A stretch of 64,000 bases of DNA from Lactarius indigo. Lineage: Eukaryota; Basidiomycota; Agaricomycetes; Russulales; Russulaceae. Below are positions 13,100 to 23,427 of the stretch, piece after piece. Position 1 is the stretch's first letter, and every line of letters starts with the position of its first letter. A program made the translations under genes and the position numbers. The notes under the pieces are model-generated. The model saw only the letters and a program-made list of their open reading frames with translations. It was not told the origin of the DNA and did no database searches. The stretch covers positions 1,860,001 to 1,924,000 of the forward strand of contig JAFKAC010000001.1 of assembly GCA_025766275.1 (NCBI GenBank). Direction: 5' to 3'.

Positions 13100-14452
13100 A
13101 TGACGCCCACGCCCATCCGAACCTGTGTACTCGGCGTTGGCCTCGCCGGCCTCACCTTTCATATCCCATTCATACTTGCGCTTCCAGAGTTATTTACCCT
13201 CACCGCTGTCCTCGAGCGTAATCCGTCCTCTCCTGGTGGGAAGCTACAAGATCGGTTCGGAGTTTCCGTCCGCATACATCGTACCCTACACAGTGTCCTC
13301 GATGATCGCGACATCGATCTGATCGTAGTCGGTACACCGAATGCCACTCATTATGAATTCGCAAAATCTGCGCTACTGGCTGGGAAGCACGGTGCGTGGC
13401 ATCACCTGGCTGCATTGCAGCCGTGAGCGCTGAAACTGTAACTATTTTTGTAGTACTCGTCGACAAGCCCGTGACTGCTAGTGTCGAGGAAGCGAAAGAG
13501 CTTGGCGAGCTCGCCAGGTCTAAAAATCTTGTCCTCTATCCGTTTCAAAGTAGGCGGTGGGACTCGGATTTTTTGGCCCTCCGTCGTCTCCTTTCCGAAC
13601 CGTCACATGCCCCCAAATCTCTGGGCGACCTAGTCGAATTTGAGTCTCAGTGAGTTACCGTACCACACGCGATACCGAACTCGGCTCTGAAACAGAGTCT
13701 TAGCTTCGATCGTTACCGTACTGCCCTCAAAGGGACTTGGAAGGATGAGGCAGGCCCCGCCAGTGGCCAGACTTACGACCTTGGATCGCATCTCATAGAT
13801 CAGGCTCTGGTCCTCTTCGGACGGCCCAAGTCCATTACTGCCGTCATCGAGAACGCGAGGAATATTGGAGATCCTGATGTCGATGATAGCGTGAGCTTAC
13901 CTGATTTCCAGATCAATTTAGCTCTCATGCTCTATTTCTTAGTTTACAATTATCCTTCGGTACCCTTCAGGAACTGTGTCTCCGCACCCTTTCATGGCAA
14001 TCTTGCGTGCACACATCCTTTCTGTTCGCACTTCCCAGCTGCGGTTTAAAGTTCGCGGCGCCAGGGGAACCTTCATCAAATACGGCCTTGATACACAAGA
14101 GGAACAGCTCAGAGCCCTCCCGAAGCCGAACGATATATTTGCTACTGGTTTTGGTACCGAACCGACAGAGATATGGGGGACGTTGGAAAATAGAGGAGCA
14201 GATGGGTCCATTGAGAAGTCAACGCAAGTGCTGTTTCGCCACAAAACGCTATGTCAGCTAAAGGTTGTGCACAGGTGGCCCTCAACCGAGCGGGGTGGAT
14301 ACGTCAACTTATTTCGCAACCTCGCAGCCGTTATCCGAGACGGTGCAGAACAGGATATAAAATGGGAGGAGTCGGTATCGGTAATAGAGATTGTCGAGCT
14401 AGCACATCAAAGTTCGAAAGAAAGGCGAACGCTCGAGGTTCCCCTCGCATAA
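13100..14452 (+). CDS. Gfo/Idh/MocA-family oxidoreductase
   Basis: Four exons (13100-13391, 13454-13649, 13704-13890, 13943-14452) give 394 residues. The N-terminal Rossmann fold shows GVGLAGLTFHIP and VVGTPNATHYEFA. The family motif VDKPV sits right after the first splice, and the C-terminal half contains the EFESHFDRYR and GQTYDLGSHLIDQA stretches of this class. The reaction is probably NAD(P)-dependent oxidation of a sugar or related polyol; the substrate cannot be read. A 36-base GT-to-AG segment near 14224 could be removed in frame, but it is too short for an intron here, so I kept it coding. Confidence 0.85.
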
Positions 14453-15489
14453 CAATAGAGTGCAGGCCCGGGTTTATAATTTTGGCCTTGTACGGTATTA
14501 CGGTACCCTAACCTGCATCCGTGTTAATTATGTGTTACAGTATGTATTGTTCGTGATGTGTAGACCGCCAAACGTCCCTGTTTGAGGGTCATTAATTCAA
14601 GCTTACAGCAATCGGCTCTCGCGAGCTCGCAAGTCTACGAGACTCCTCATGCATCCCAGCACTGGAGCAGGGTCCAGATGGCATCGTTCAGCTAGATGCA
14701 CTACAGGCCGGTCCTCTGACGGGATTTGCCAAGGAATCTGCTCAAGGTTGGCTCAGGACTGAACCTACCAAAATTTCGACATTCAATCGACCTGGCAATA
14801 GCCTCCGACTCCGAATAAGGTCGAACTCCGTGTGTCAAGGGACCCTGTCATAGGACATGGATATTCCAGAATAAGCATCCTATTGTTTCTTGAATCAATT
14901 GCTCTACGTACTATATCCGTCGATGTGTGGGCATCAGTGCTGACTCAGACTTCAGGAAGGTGGTCGGTTACCCAATCAAGCCTCGGTAACGGCAATCGCG
15001 ATCTTCTTTTGCGGGCAGCAGGGTTCCTACCAAGGTTCTTATAAAAAAACCATATCAAAGGACAGCACCAGATTTAGTTCTGGTCTAGAATTGGGTCAGA
15101 AATTCGGGGTGTCCGTTGGGTGTTCGAGGGATGTTTGGGTCAGTGATCCGTTGTCTCGCTACCGGATCACTGCAGATGGCAAATTGAACTCAACAACCAG
15201 CCATGCCCAAAATAATTGAGTCCGCAGAGTCGGCGCTTGTTTTCCCTCCCGAGACAGCGCTCATATCATCATCCAACTCGGCGTCTCCTGGTCCGACTGC
15301 TAAAAGCGCTTACTGTAGCTGCTATATGTATGGCGCATGGTAGGATGACAAACTCCAGGTTAGTCTGACCACCGCCCCCTCACACCTTTGTCTCTATCAA
15401 CGCCGACAACGCCCGCACCATCGCTTTTGGAGGTGCCTTTCTTGAAGATGAGTTTGCGAGTAGAGGACCACGCGCCGTAAGTTGTCACT
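14453..15489. other. Intergenic stretch, no gene seen
   Basis: About 1 kb between two plus-strand genes. There are only short unrelated frames and no clear repeat. It should hold the terminator of the oxidoreductase and the promoter of the F-box gene. Confidence 0.5.
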
Positions 15490-17151
15490 ATGCTGTCGTC
15501 GTTGAGAAGAACGAGCCCATATTTTGCGACCAGACCTCGTACTGAATATGGGCTTAATGCTAACGAACGCCTCGCCCACGCACACGAAGCACCAGTTTCA
15601 CGCTTACTATCAGAGATTCTCGTTCTAATATTCGCCTTCCTTGCCGAAGCCAGCCCTACAACGAGTTCTGCGGGCGACATTCCTGAGGGATTCGGTCCCC
15701 CGCGAGTCAGACTTGGTTGGATCACTGTCACCCACGTGTGCAGTTTTTGGAGGCATGTCGCGCTGGACCATCGAACCCTTTGGACCCATCACCGATTCGA
15801 CCTTGGCCCTGAGTGGACAACCGAAATGCTCCGCCGGGCGGGCGATGCTCCTTTGGAGCTGACCCTGTCAGAGGAAGTCGTACCTTTCCCACCTTCCAAC
15901 AGTGATGCGGCGACCGTCATCTCCCAATTGTTCCACCGTGTGAGCGCTCTCACTATCAAGGAACGAGCTTTCACACCACCAGTTCTCGACTCTCTTGCGT
16001 CACCAGCTCCCCTTTTGGACACTTTAAGCATCACCTCTGGTCAACTCGCCCTCCTGCCACAATCTCATTTTTCAGGAAATGCCCCCAGGCTTCGCGATTT
16101 GTATCTAAGCAACGTTCTCCCCACGTGGACTACCGCAGCTTTCACAAGGCTGAAACGACTTTGTGTTGTCCTTGATCGTCAAATGGATACCTCCCACGTC
16201 CCCACCTATCCCGAACTCTTCGACACACTCCAGTCCATGCCCCACCTTGAAGTTCTTATGCTGAGAGGTTGTCTCCCCCTTGGTCTATTCCCTCATTCTC
16301 TAGGCGATCGAACGGTCCAGGTGCCTAACCTCCAACACCTCTTCCTCGATGGTCATACTTTCGGTTGCCACCAGATCCTAAAGCATTTAAATTTCCCACG
16401 AGAGGCCGTAGTGTCGGTGACGTGTCTCACGGAGGACATAACAGGGCAAGATTGCTGCGATATTTTACCTCTGTTAATTTCGCGCCTCCCTCGACCCTCT
16501 CTGGAAACTCTGGACGTATCGTGGAAGGATCGATTTGACCGCGCGTTTAACATCAGCGGAGATTCAACCTGGCACGAAGATGAAGACGCCAAAGTGCCTC
16601 AGTTTTTGTCTCGGAGAGAGAATCGTCTGAGCGTTAGATTCAATTTCAAATTCCTGTTATGGAGTGCAGAGCAGAAAGTTCGGATGCTGAAGGCAGTCTG
16701 TAGTGCACTTCCTACGGATGACCTTCGCGTCCTCACGGGGAATTTGGACTTGGGAAAGGATGCGTGGTCCGAAGTCTTTGGGAGTCATCAAAGGCTACAA
16801 CACATCCGCGTCGGTTCGCTCTCCACCCTTCGCTCGCTCGTTCCATTCCTTAGCCAAGAGGGCGTCTACCCGGATCTCAAGTCTTTGACGCTCCACGACA
16901 TTGATCTAGGAGCCCAGCCGAGCGATATACTCACTCTCATAAAGCAACTCAATTCCAGGAGGCCCCCGAAGCTGAGCACAGTGATCATTGACGCTTGTCG
17001 ACCCAGGTGGGAGTTGTTTTCGGTGATGAAGGCAGTGGCACCTAATCTCGAGATCCGATGCGACGGGGAGAGCCAAGAGAGGTTCGATAAGGTAGAATAC
17101 AGACTATCCCGGGTGCGTAAAATAGAGTCGCACACCGTACTGCAGTACTAG
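15490..17151 (+). CDS. F-box protein with LRR-like C-terminus
   Basis: A single open frame of 553 residues without introns. Residues about 35-55 read as an F-box (PVSRLLSEILVLIFAFLAE), followed by the typical Agaricomycete linker LGWITVTHVCSFWRHVALDHRTLW. The rest is a string of leucine-rich segments such as LRDLYLSNVLPTW and LQHLFLDGHTFG. Proteins of this kind are substrate adaptors of SCF ubiquitin ligases; the target is unknown. Such F-box genes are numerous and variable in mushroom-forming fungi. Confidence 0.8.
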   Translation: MLSSLRRTSPYFATRPRTEYGLNANERLAHAHEAPVSRLLSEILVLIFAFLAEASPTTSSAGDIPEGFGPPRVRLGWITVTHVCSFWRHVALDHRTLWTHHRFDLGPEWTTEMLRRAGDAPLELTLSEEVVPFPPSNSDAATVISQLFHRVSALTIKERAFTPPVLDSLASPAPLLDTLSITSGQLALLPQSHFSGNAPRLRDLYLSNVLPTWTTAAFTRLKRLCVVLDRQMDTSHVPTYPELFDTLQSMPHLEVLMLRGCLPLGLFPHSLGDRTVQVPNLQHLFLDGHTFGCHQILKHLNFPREAVVSVTCLTEDITGQDCCDILPLLISRLPRPSLETLDVSWKDRFDRAFNISGDSTWHEDEDAKVPQFLSRRENRLSVRFNFKFLLWSAEQKVRMLKAVCSALPTDDLRVLTGNLDLGKDAWSEVFGSHQRLQHIRVGSLSTLRSLVPFLSQEGVYPDLKSLTLHDIDLGAQPSDILTLIKQLNSRRPPKLSTVIIDACRPRWELFSVMKAVAPNLEIRCDGESQERFDKVEYRLSRVRKIESHTVLQY

Positions 17152-17248
17152 AATAGATTTACTTATTAATTATCTTGCACGTGACTGGCCTCCACGTAGC
17201 CAACGACGACGACGCCACAGCTACCAGTGCCATTCACTCTCTCACTTC

Positions 17249-19055
17249 ATGTCCTTGCTCATCCGCGTCGAACTACCCACATATTCTCACTCGTTTCATG
17301 TATCTGTACCATCTACTGGAATAATCAATGACCTCAAGCGTGAGATAGAGAGTGTTTGTCCAGGAAACCCGCGCATGCATGGCCAGCGCTTGATCTGGCA
17401 AGGGCGAGTCCTAAGTGACGACGAGAAAATGCTCGACCTTTGGAGGGTACGTTATCCCAGCCACTGCTCTTATTTTCCGTACTCATCGCAGATATCGTCG
17501 CCGAGCAGTCACCGAGCGATTCGCCGATTGTCCACCTTGCGGTCCATCCATCGGCTTGGGCTGGCAGCCCCCCTAGCGTTGCCACGCCGGCCAACTCTAT
17601 TCCTGCGGTCGCGGGCATTGTACCTGCCGTCCCCCCGCCAGCCCCCACCGGCCACAGCGCTGCTGGTTACTTTCCCGCTCATCCACCGCCAGCGGTCCAG
17701 TATGCCAGCCCACCCCCTCGGCCGGTGCAGCCTTCGACCGGCTTACCGCCCTCGGCCTCGGCCTCCCTCCCTGCTCCAACATCTATCCCGGGTCTTGCCC
17801 CGATATCGGTCGGGTATATCAACTTTGTAGCCTTTCAGCATCTGAGAGCGGCGATGGTGCTGAGACGCGGTCATGCCACCGAGGAACCCCCTCCGCCTAA
17901 CATTGCCGAGTCGAGGGACCTGGCTGTGCAACTGATGACAATGTGGGGATACGCATGGCCAACCGTCCTAGACGATGAATATCCTCCCCCACAAGACGAG
18001 TCCGCCGGAATCAAGTACGAGCCTGTGACGATCGAGTGAGCAGTCTGTATATCTGGTCCTATCGGAATCTTATTCTGCACTGCAGCGGCCAGGATTATCT
18101 CAAACTCGTCGATGCATCCAAGACGCCGACACCACTACAGGCGCACGCTCTTCGTGTGTTGGAGCACACCTTTGCGTTACTCGCGATGCCAGTCCCGGGC
18201 GCTTCTGCAAACCCCATGCCACCACCAGCTCCGCAGGGCCATTCTCATCTCCCCGTCCACGTCAACGCACATCTGCGGCAAATTGGCCTTGCACCACTTC
18301 GTGTCCGCCAAGAGAATGCGATGATAGCCGAGCTGCGAGCCGTACCGATGCGTGCACTCGCGGCGCCATTGTTCATGCTGACTCTCCGGACACTCTTTCT
18401 GCTCTATTTCTTCTCGCCATTTCAGAAACCGGTATTTGGAATCATCGTAACTGCGTGGCTGCTATATGAGACCTGGAACACGATCCGTAATGCGATTCCC
18501 CGCCCACATGCACGGGACCACCACCACCACCACCACGCCGACGAGGACGCTCGTATCCTCGGAAATGCGCGCGTGCGCCCTGCAGAAGCTGTACACCAAC
18601 AGGGTCCTGATGCCGCACTACGAGCACAGCCGCCACCGCCAGTTCAAGCGCAGGCGCCTCGCCCGCGTCCCCCTAGTGCAACCATGATGGATACGCTGGC
18701 GAATATTAACCTTCGGGAGGAATTGGGTGCATTGGACGCTCGTCCGGAGGCCGTAGCGGCGCCGACAATCGGACACCGGATCAAGACGTTTGTGGAATTG
18801 TTGATGTTGACTGCGCATCCGGCCGTGTGGGACCGTCGACGCGCGGCACTTCGGCAGCGCGAGGGCAGGGTACGCACGGAGATGAACGCGCGAGAGGTGG
18901 CGTCACAGCCAGCTGAGGGCGATGGGGATGCACAGGCGAATGAAGCACGCGCACGCGTAAGAGCAGCATTAAGTGCGATACACTCAAGACGACCAGCATG
19001 GGTTGTTGAGTATATGGAACGTGTAAGGGGCGGTGACTGGGTAGATGACCAGTAA
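17249..19055 (+). CDS. Ubiquitin-like domain membrane protein (HERPUD-like)
   Basis: Three exons (17249-17446, 17509-18035, 18086-19055) give 564 residues. The first about 85 residues form a ubiquitin-like fold: a beta hairpin, then HGQRLIWQGRVLSDDEKMLDLW, closing with SPIVHLAVHPSAW. The second acceptor was chosen because it restores that last strand. A proline-rich linker follows. Near residues 360-410 a hydrophobic hairpin (MLTLRTLFLLYFF and VFGIIVTAWLLYE) resembles the membrane part of HERPUD, an ER-associated degradation factor. A run of six histidines follows it. The C-terminus is charged and helical. The HERPUD link is inferred from architecture only. Confidence 0.7.
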
Positions 19056-19147
19056 TAAAGTAACACTGACTCGTCAATGACACTAAATTACTTGAAACTG
19101 TCGAGTCGAGCTTGAGCTCATAATCCAAAAAACGTCTGATGCTCGGG

Positions 19148-19786
19148 TCACGCCACAGGAACCCCCATTCTCCATTCCAAAACCCGTTCTCTGACTTGAT
19201 TTAAGGTGCGAACGCGAAGCTCGGCGCTGATGCTTGGCTGCTCGAGGAGCTCGTCTGCGACCTCACGCAATGTAGATTGAAGGTTGTTGAGCCTTCTATA
19301 TACCTTCATAAACTCCGGGTTGTGGGAAAGCTCAGCAACGGTGAGTAGAGCGATGGCATCCGGTGAGAGGTCAGAGCGCATGGGGGGTTCAAATGAGAGG
19401 GGCATCTGCGAATCCGACGACTCTATGCGGCGAGAGAGGGTGCTTGGGTGGGGCTGCGTGTGTCGAGTTGGGTGAGACTCATGAGAAGGGAGAGGGTCGT
19501 CGACGTGAGGTTGTGAGTCGCCCACGACGAATGGGGAGTCGTCGTCATCCCAGTTAGAACATAAGTCGTCTTGGAGCTGGCAGTCGTCGATGTCGTCATC
19601 ATCCATGAGAAATTCGTCACCGTAGTTAGTGTGTGAGGCCGCGGTAAATGGACAATCATCATCATCGAAGCATCTGTCATAGACGTTGGCTTGCAAGTCA
19701 TTCATGGGACAGTCGTCGCCGTAGTTAGTATGCGAAGCCGCAGTGAACGGACAGTCGTCGTCGTCGTCATACATGATAAGAGACAA
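19148..19786 (-). CDS. Small acidic protein with an internal repeat, unrecognised
   Basis: A single-exon frame of 212 residues. The N-terminal third is very acidic and carries two exact copies of CPFTAASHTNYGD (residues 12-24 and 45-57), each preceded by an Asp run. The two copies differ at seven synonymous codon positions and at no amino acid, so the peptide is under selection and the frame is real. The C-terminal half (SPDAIALLTVAELSHNPEF, then a Leu/Arg-rich helix) looks like an amphipathic helical domain. I recognise no family. The gene is divergent from the TRP-like gene, 97 bases apart. Confidence 0.6.
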   Translation of the reverse strand: MSLIMYDDDDDCPFTAASHTNYGDDCPMNDLQANVYDRCFDDDDCPFTAASHTNYGDEFLMDDDDIDDCQLQDDLCSNWDDDDSPFVVGDSQPHVDDPLPSHESHPTRHTQPHPSTLSRRIESSDSQMPLSFEPPMRSDLSPDAIALLTVAELSHNPEFMKVYRRLNNLQSTLREVADELLEQPSISAELRVRTLNQVRERVLEWRMGVPVA

Positions 19787-19883
19787 GTGAAGTGTCGTGC
19801 GAAAGAAACTGCTTACACATACGTGTGGGTCCAGCGGCGTCTTCGAGCGTGACTTGGAGGTCTGAGGTCGACGTCTCTCAATT

Positions 19884-22800
19884 ATGTTCGCAAAGAGACT
19901 CTTCTTCCCTCTTTTTTCCTTCCTTTTTTCTGAAATATCCGCTCAAGTCGCCATTCCACGTTCGAGCGATTGTTTCACTGGCAATGCCTCGCTCAAACTC
20001 GATGTCTCCACCGTCTATGCCCAAGTCACCACCTCAGAATCTCTCGGAAAGCATCTAAACCTCGTTTTGCTAGGACAATCTCCTCAGATCATCCAGGGCA
20101 CCGCTAATGGGAGCTCTGACTTGGGTGTGTGCCACTAGCCTTCTGCCTTCGTGAGGTATTAAGCCACCTCCCATTAGCCACATTATTCACAACGACAGAG
20201 TTACTAACGTTCGACGTCCGTGACAACAACTCATTTTTCTGCGCCACATTGCGACCACCGTCCCCACTGCCAGCACCCGACAACACCTCGGGGCTGTATT
20301 GTCCCATCCCCGCTGGCCCTTTCGCCTTTGCCTCATACACTCCACTTGGTTCGGGTCGCGAGCTCACCACTTTACAAACACGACTGCGCGCTGTAGACCC
20401 ATTCAGCAACGAGTTGCTCTGCATCGACATTGCGACTACGCCTCTCGACCCAGGTGCCCTAAACTCAGTGTATGGCCACGCCAAAATCATCTTCTGGGCG
20501 TCCATCGCGCTCTCCGCAGCATACTGGTTCCTCGTTGCCGCCGCCCGCCTGTCCACGGCTTGGTCCCGGCGTTCAGGGTGGTCCGGCCGCGGGTTTTGGT
20601 CCCGTGTCGAGAACATCGGCTTCGTCGTCGCTAGTGCCGTAAGCGGCGAGGGGCTTTCCAAATCTCCAGCACTCATTCGGTTCGGTACGTTGACACGCTG
20701 GTGAACGCGTCCTAATTTAGCTAATCCCCGTCCCTCCTCCTCGTAGTCACACCGTCCATGCGCGACGTCTTCTTTCACACGCAATGGTGTGCCACGCTTG
20801 CCATGGTCGCCGTGCAGTGGCCCGAGTTCATTTGTGAATACGTCTTCCATATTCTTCTTATTCGCTCCGGCTCTTATTTTCTGACGCGCGATCAGACCCC
20901 CTCCTCTCACAAACGGCATGGGCAACCCTCTCTTATAGTACGTGTCGTGTAAATTCTCGTGTCGTTTTACGTCGCTCTGACCTTCCCTCAAAAGATGTCA
21001 CGCTGACCCAGGGTGACGACAGCTCTTGGAAGCACTGGAACCCGGTCTCGACTCCAACATTTAATCCCCCTTCTGACTTTGCGGACCAGTTGAGTGACAA
21101 AAACTCAACGATATTCATCGATTCTGGTATTCCAAACACATTGTTTACCCTTCCGCAAAATGCCACCTCCGGGATTTCTTCGTTCGCATATACTGTCGGT
21201 TTGCGGCCCCAAGATCTCTTTCCTGTCTGCCTAGTTCTCTTCCTCGCGATCATCGCCAGCACGACCGTTTTGAGCTTATTTTTCTGGGCGTTGGACTCAG
21301 TGGTGACATTTATTGTCAATACGTACTTTAGCGGCCGTCAGGGTGGCCCATACGGGACACGGCGCCCTCACTACTCCGCGGGCAAAGACGTTTTGGATGG
21401 CCCTTCTGTCCCGCAAGTTGCTGAAGATGATCGCTCTCATACCTCGCACTTTTTATTTAGGTCTTCGAGGTTTCCTCAGGGTTCGCGCAAAAACTGGTTC
21501 CGAGTCCGGCCAGATTTCAGCTCTTTTCACTTCAGCATACTCCAGGGAAATCTTGTTCGCGTCCTCATGTTATTCCATCTCCCCGTGACCATTTTCTCGT
21601 GCTACCAGATGACCATCGGTCGACACCATACGTCCATATTGTCCATCGCTCTCGCAGCCCTGTCCTTTACCCTGTTCTCCGTCATCATCCCTATTCTGCT
21701 AATCCTTCGACTCTTCCTGACCTCGACAAGCAAACTCTACGATGAAACTTGGACATTGCTTGCCCTTGGCCCTCTCTACAACCATTATCGTCACGGGTCG
21801 CAGTTATTTGCGTGCATGTTCTTTGCTACGAGTTTAGCGGTAGGTATCACCATCGGATGCGGCCAGAAAAGTGGCACTGCTCAGGCCATCATCATTCTAA
21901 TAATCGAAGTCGTTTCGGCGCTTGTCACTAGTGTCTGGCTGCCATGGGGCCATGGAGCAAGTATGGGCTTGGTTAGCTTCCTTTTATGTGTAACTCGGAT
22001 CGTGGTTGCTGTCTTACTTGTTATTCTAACACCGGCAGTAGGTATTTCGTGGCTCCACCTCTGCTTCCGCCCCTGATCCGTTTCTTTTAATGTCTAGGTA
22101 TCGATCGGTATCGAAGCGGGTCAATGGGTGGCCTATGTGATTTTGTTCACTCTATCCTTCGTTTACTTGGCCTTCGTTCTACTGTTGATCTGGAAAATCA
22201 TTGAGGCCTTGACACGGATTTTCGGCAGGATAGGGTTCGATCACAGTCGTCACACCGTCGACAGTGGGCTTATCGGTGTCTGCGGTCTCCTGGGGTGCTG
22301 CGGTTCTCGCAGGGGGCGGACTCCTCGTAGTCGTGCGACGCACTCCGACCTCCCCCCGATGACTTCCCAGGTGACACTACCCCTTGCAACGCGGAAAGGT
22401 TCCACGACTACCCAATCTGGACCCCCCTCTATCTTCCGACCAGAGCATGCTCTTCGCCCATACAGAGAAGAGAACGACAGCGATACCGGATTTATAATGG
22501 GCGCGTGGCGACCTTTCCCAAGGCCGGGCTACAACCCCGTCGGGGACAATGGAACTCCCCCGGAATCCCCGGGGAAGACAGGTTTCTCGCGTGTAGGAGG
22601 TGGTCGCTCACATTTCGACACCCCATATTCCATCGCAACTGGCTCGGTCCACACGTTCCCGTCTGCATCCGCAGATCACCCGCCCACGCCTCAGAGACAT
22701 TCACACGAATCCATTCCGTCGGTCACTCCCTCATTCGCAATGGCCGAGCGCCAGCCCCGTTCCAGCCTTCCTCCTGGAGCTATGGCACCCCACGTCCGCA

Positions 22801-23210
22801 AGAAGTCGCAAACTGCTATCATCGAGCACGCTCCTGCACCACCGAGACTACTGGTGGGGACATCGCAGGGTGGGGCTGCCACCGGACCGTCGTCGTTCCG
22901 CCGACACTCGCAGCTCTCGGAAGTTGCCAGCCCGGTTTCGGACGACGATGCTTCCGAAGTGAACCAGCCCAGGAAGCGGCACTGGTTCCAGCTGCGCAAG
23001 ACGCGTCGGCATAGCGATGGCGACGAGGCCCGTCCAGAAGATGTCGCGCCGACGGAGGATTCCGAAGACGCTGGACGGTCGTTCGTCGTTGTCCGGGGCA
23101 GGAAGTCGTCTCAGCCGATGGCTGGTGAACACGAGACCAGTGGCACTTCTGAGGCGCCGCCGGCCAAATCGTTTGTTGTTCTTCGAGGCAAAGACAATCC
23201 TCCTACATGA
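19884..23210 (+). CDS. TRP-like ion channel / FLC-family membrane protein
   Basis: Six exons (19884-20124, 20178-20684, 20747-20833, 20896-20937, 20995-22037, 22098-23210) give 1010 residues. A signal peptide (MFAKRLFFPLFSFLFSEISAQ) leads into an ML-like lumenal domain with CFTGNASLKL and a C-rich core (FFCATL, LYCPIPAGP). Next come the YPLLSQTAWATLSYNVT motif and many membrane spans, for example VCLVLFLAIIASTTVLSLFF and LLVILTPA. The long Ser/Pro-rich tail is cytosolic. Fungal members act in calcium or FAD-related transport at the cell surface or secretory membranes; which applies here is unknown. The family assignment is good. Confidence 0.82.
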
Positions 23211-23427
23211 TCATAACGACGGTGATGTTTCCCATGTTCAGCACTTCAAATTCGAACTTTTGTGTTGCTTTTGTAAGATTCATACTCGCATATACTACCT
23301 CTACTACTACTACTACTTGATACTTGCATTTGGATATCACGCTCGCTCCGGACAATTAAGGATGTCACCTTTTGCTCTCTTTTTCTACTTACAATCACGC
23401 ACGTTGCGCCATAGGTATCTCTGTCCA

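Noticed and set aside
14224..14262. A 36-base intron in the first oxidoreductase
   Set aside because: Shorter than any other intron here and already in frame; kept as coding.
20104..20991. A 295-codon frame antisense to the TRP-like gene
   Set aside because: It is a shadow of exons 2-4; the plus strand carries clear membrane-protein text with correct splices.
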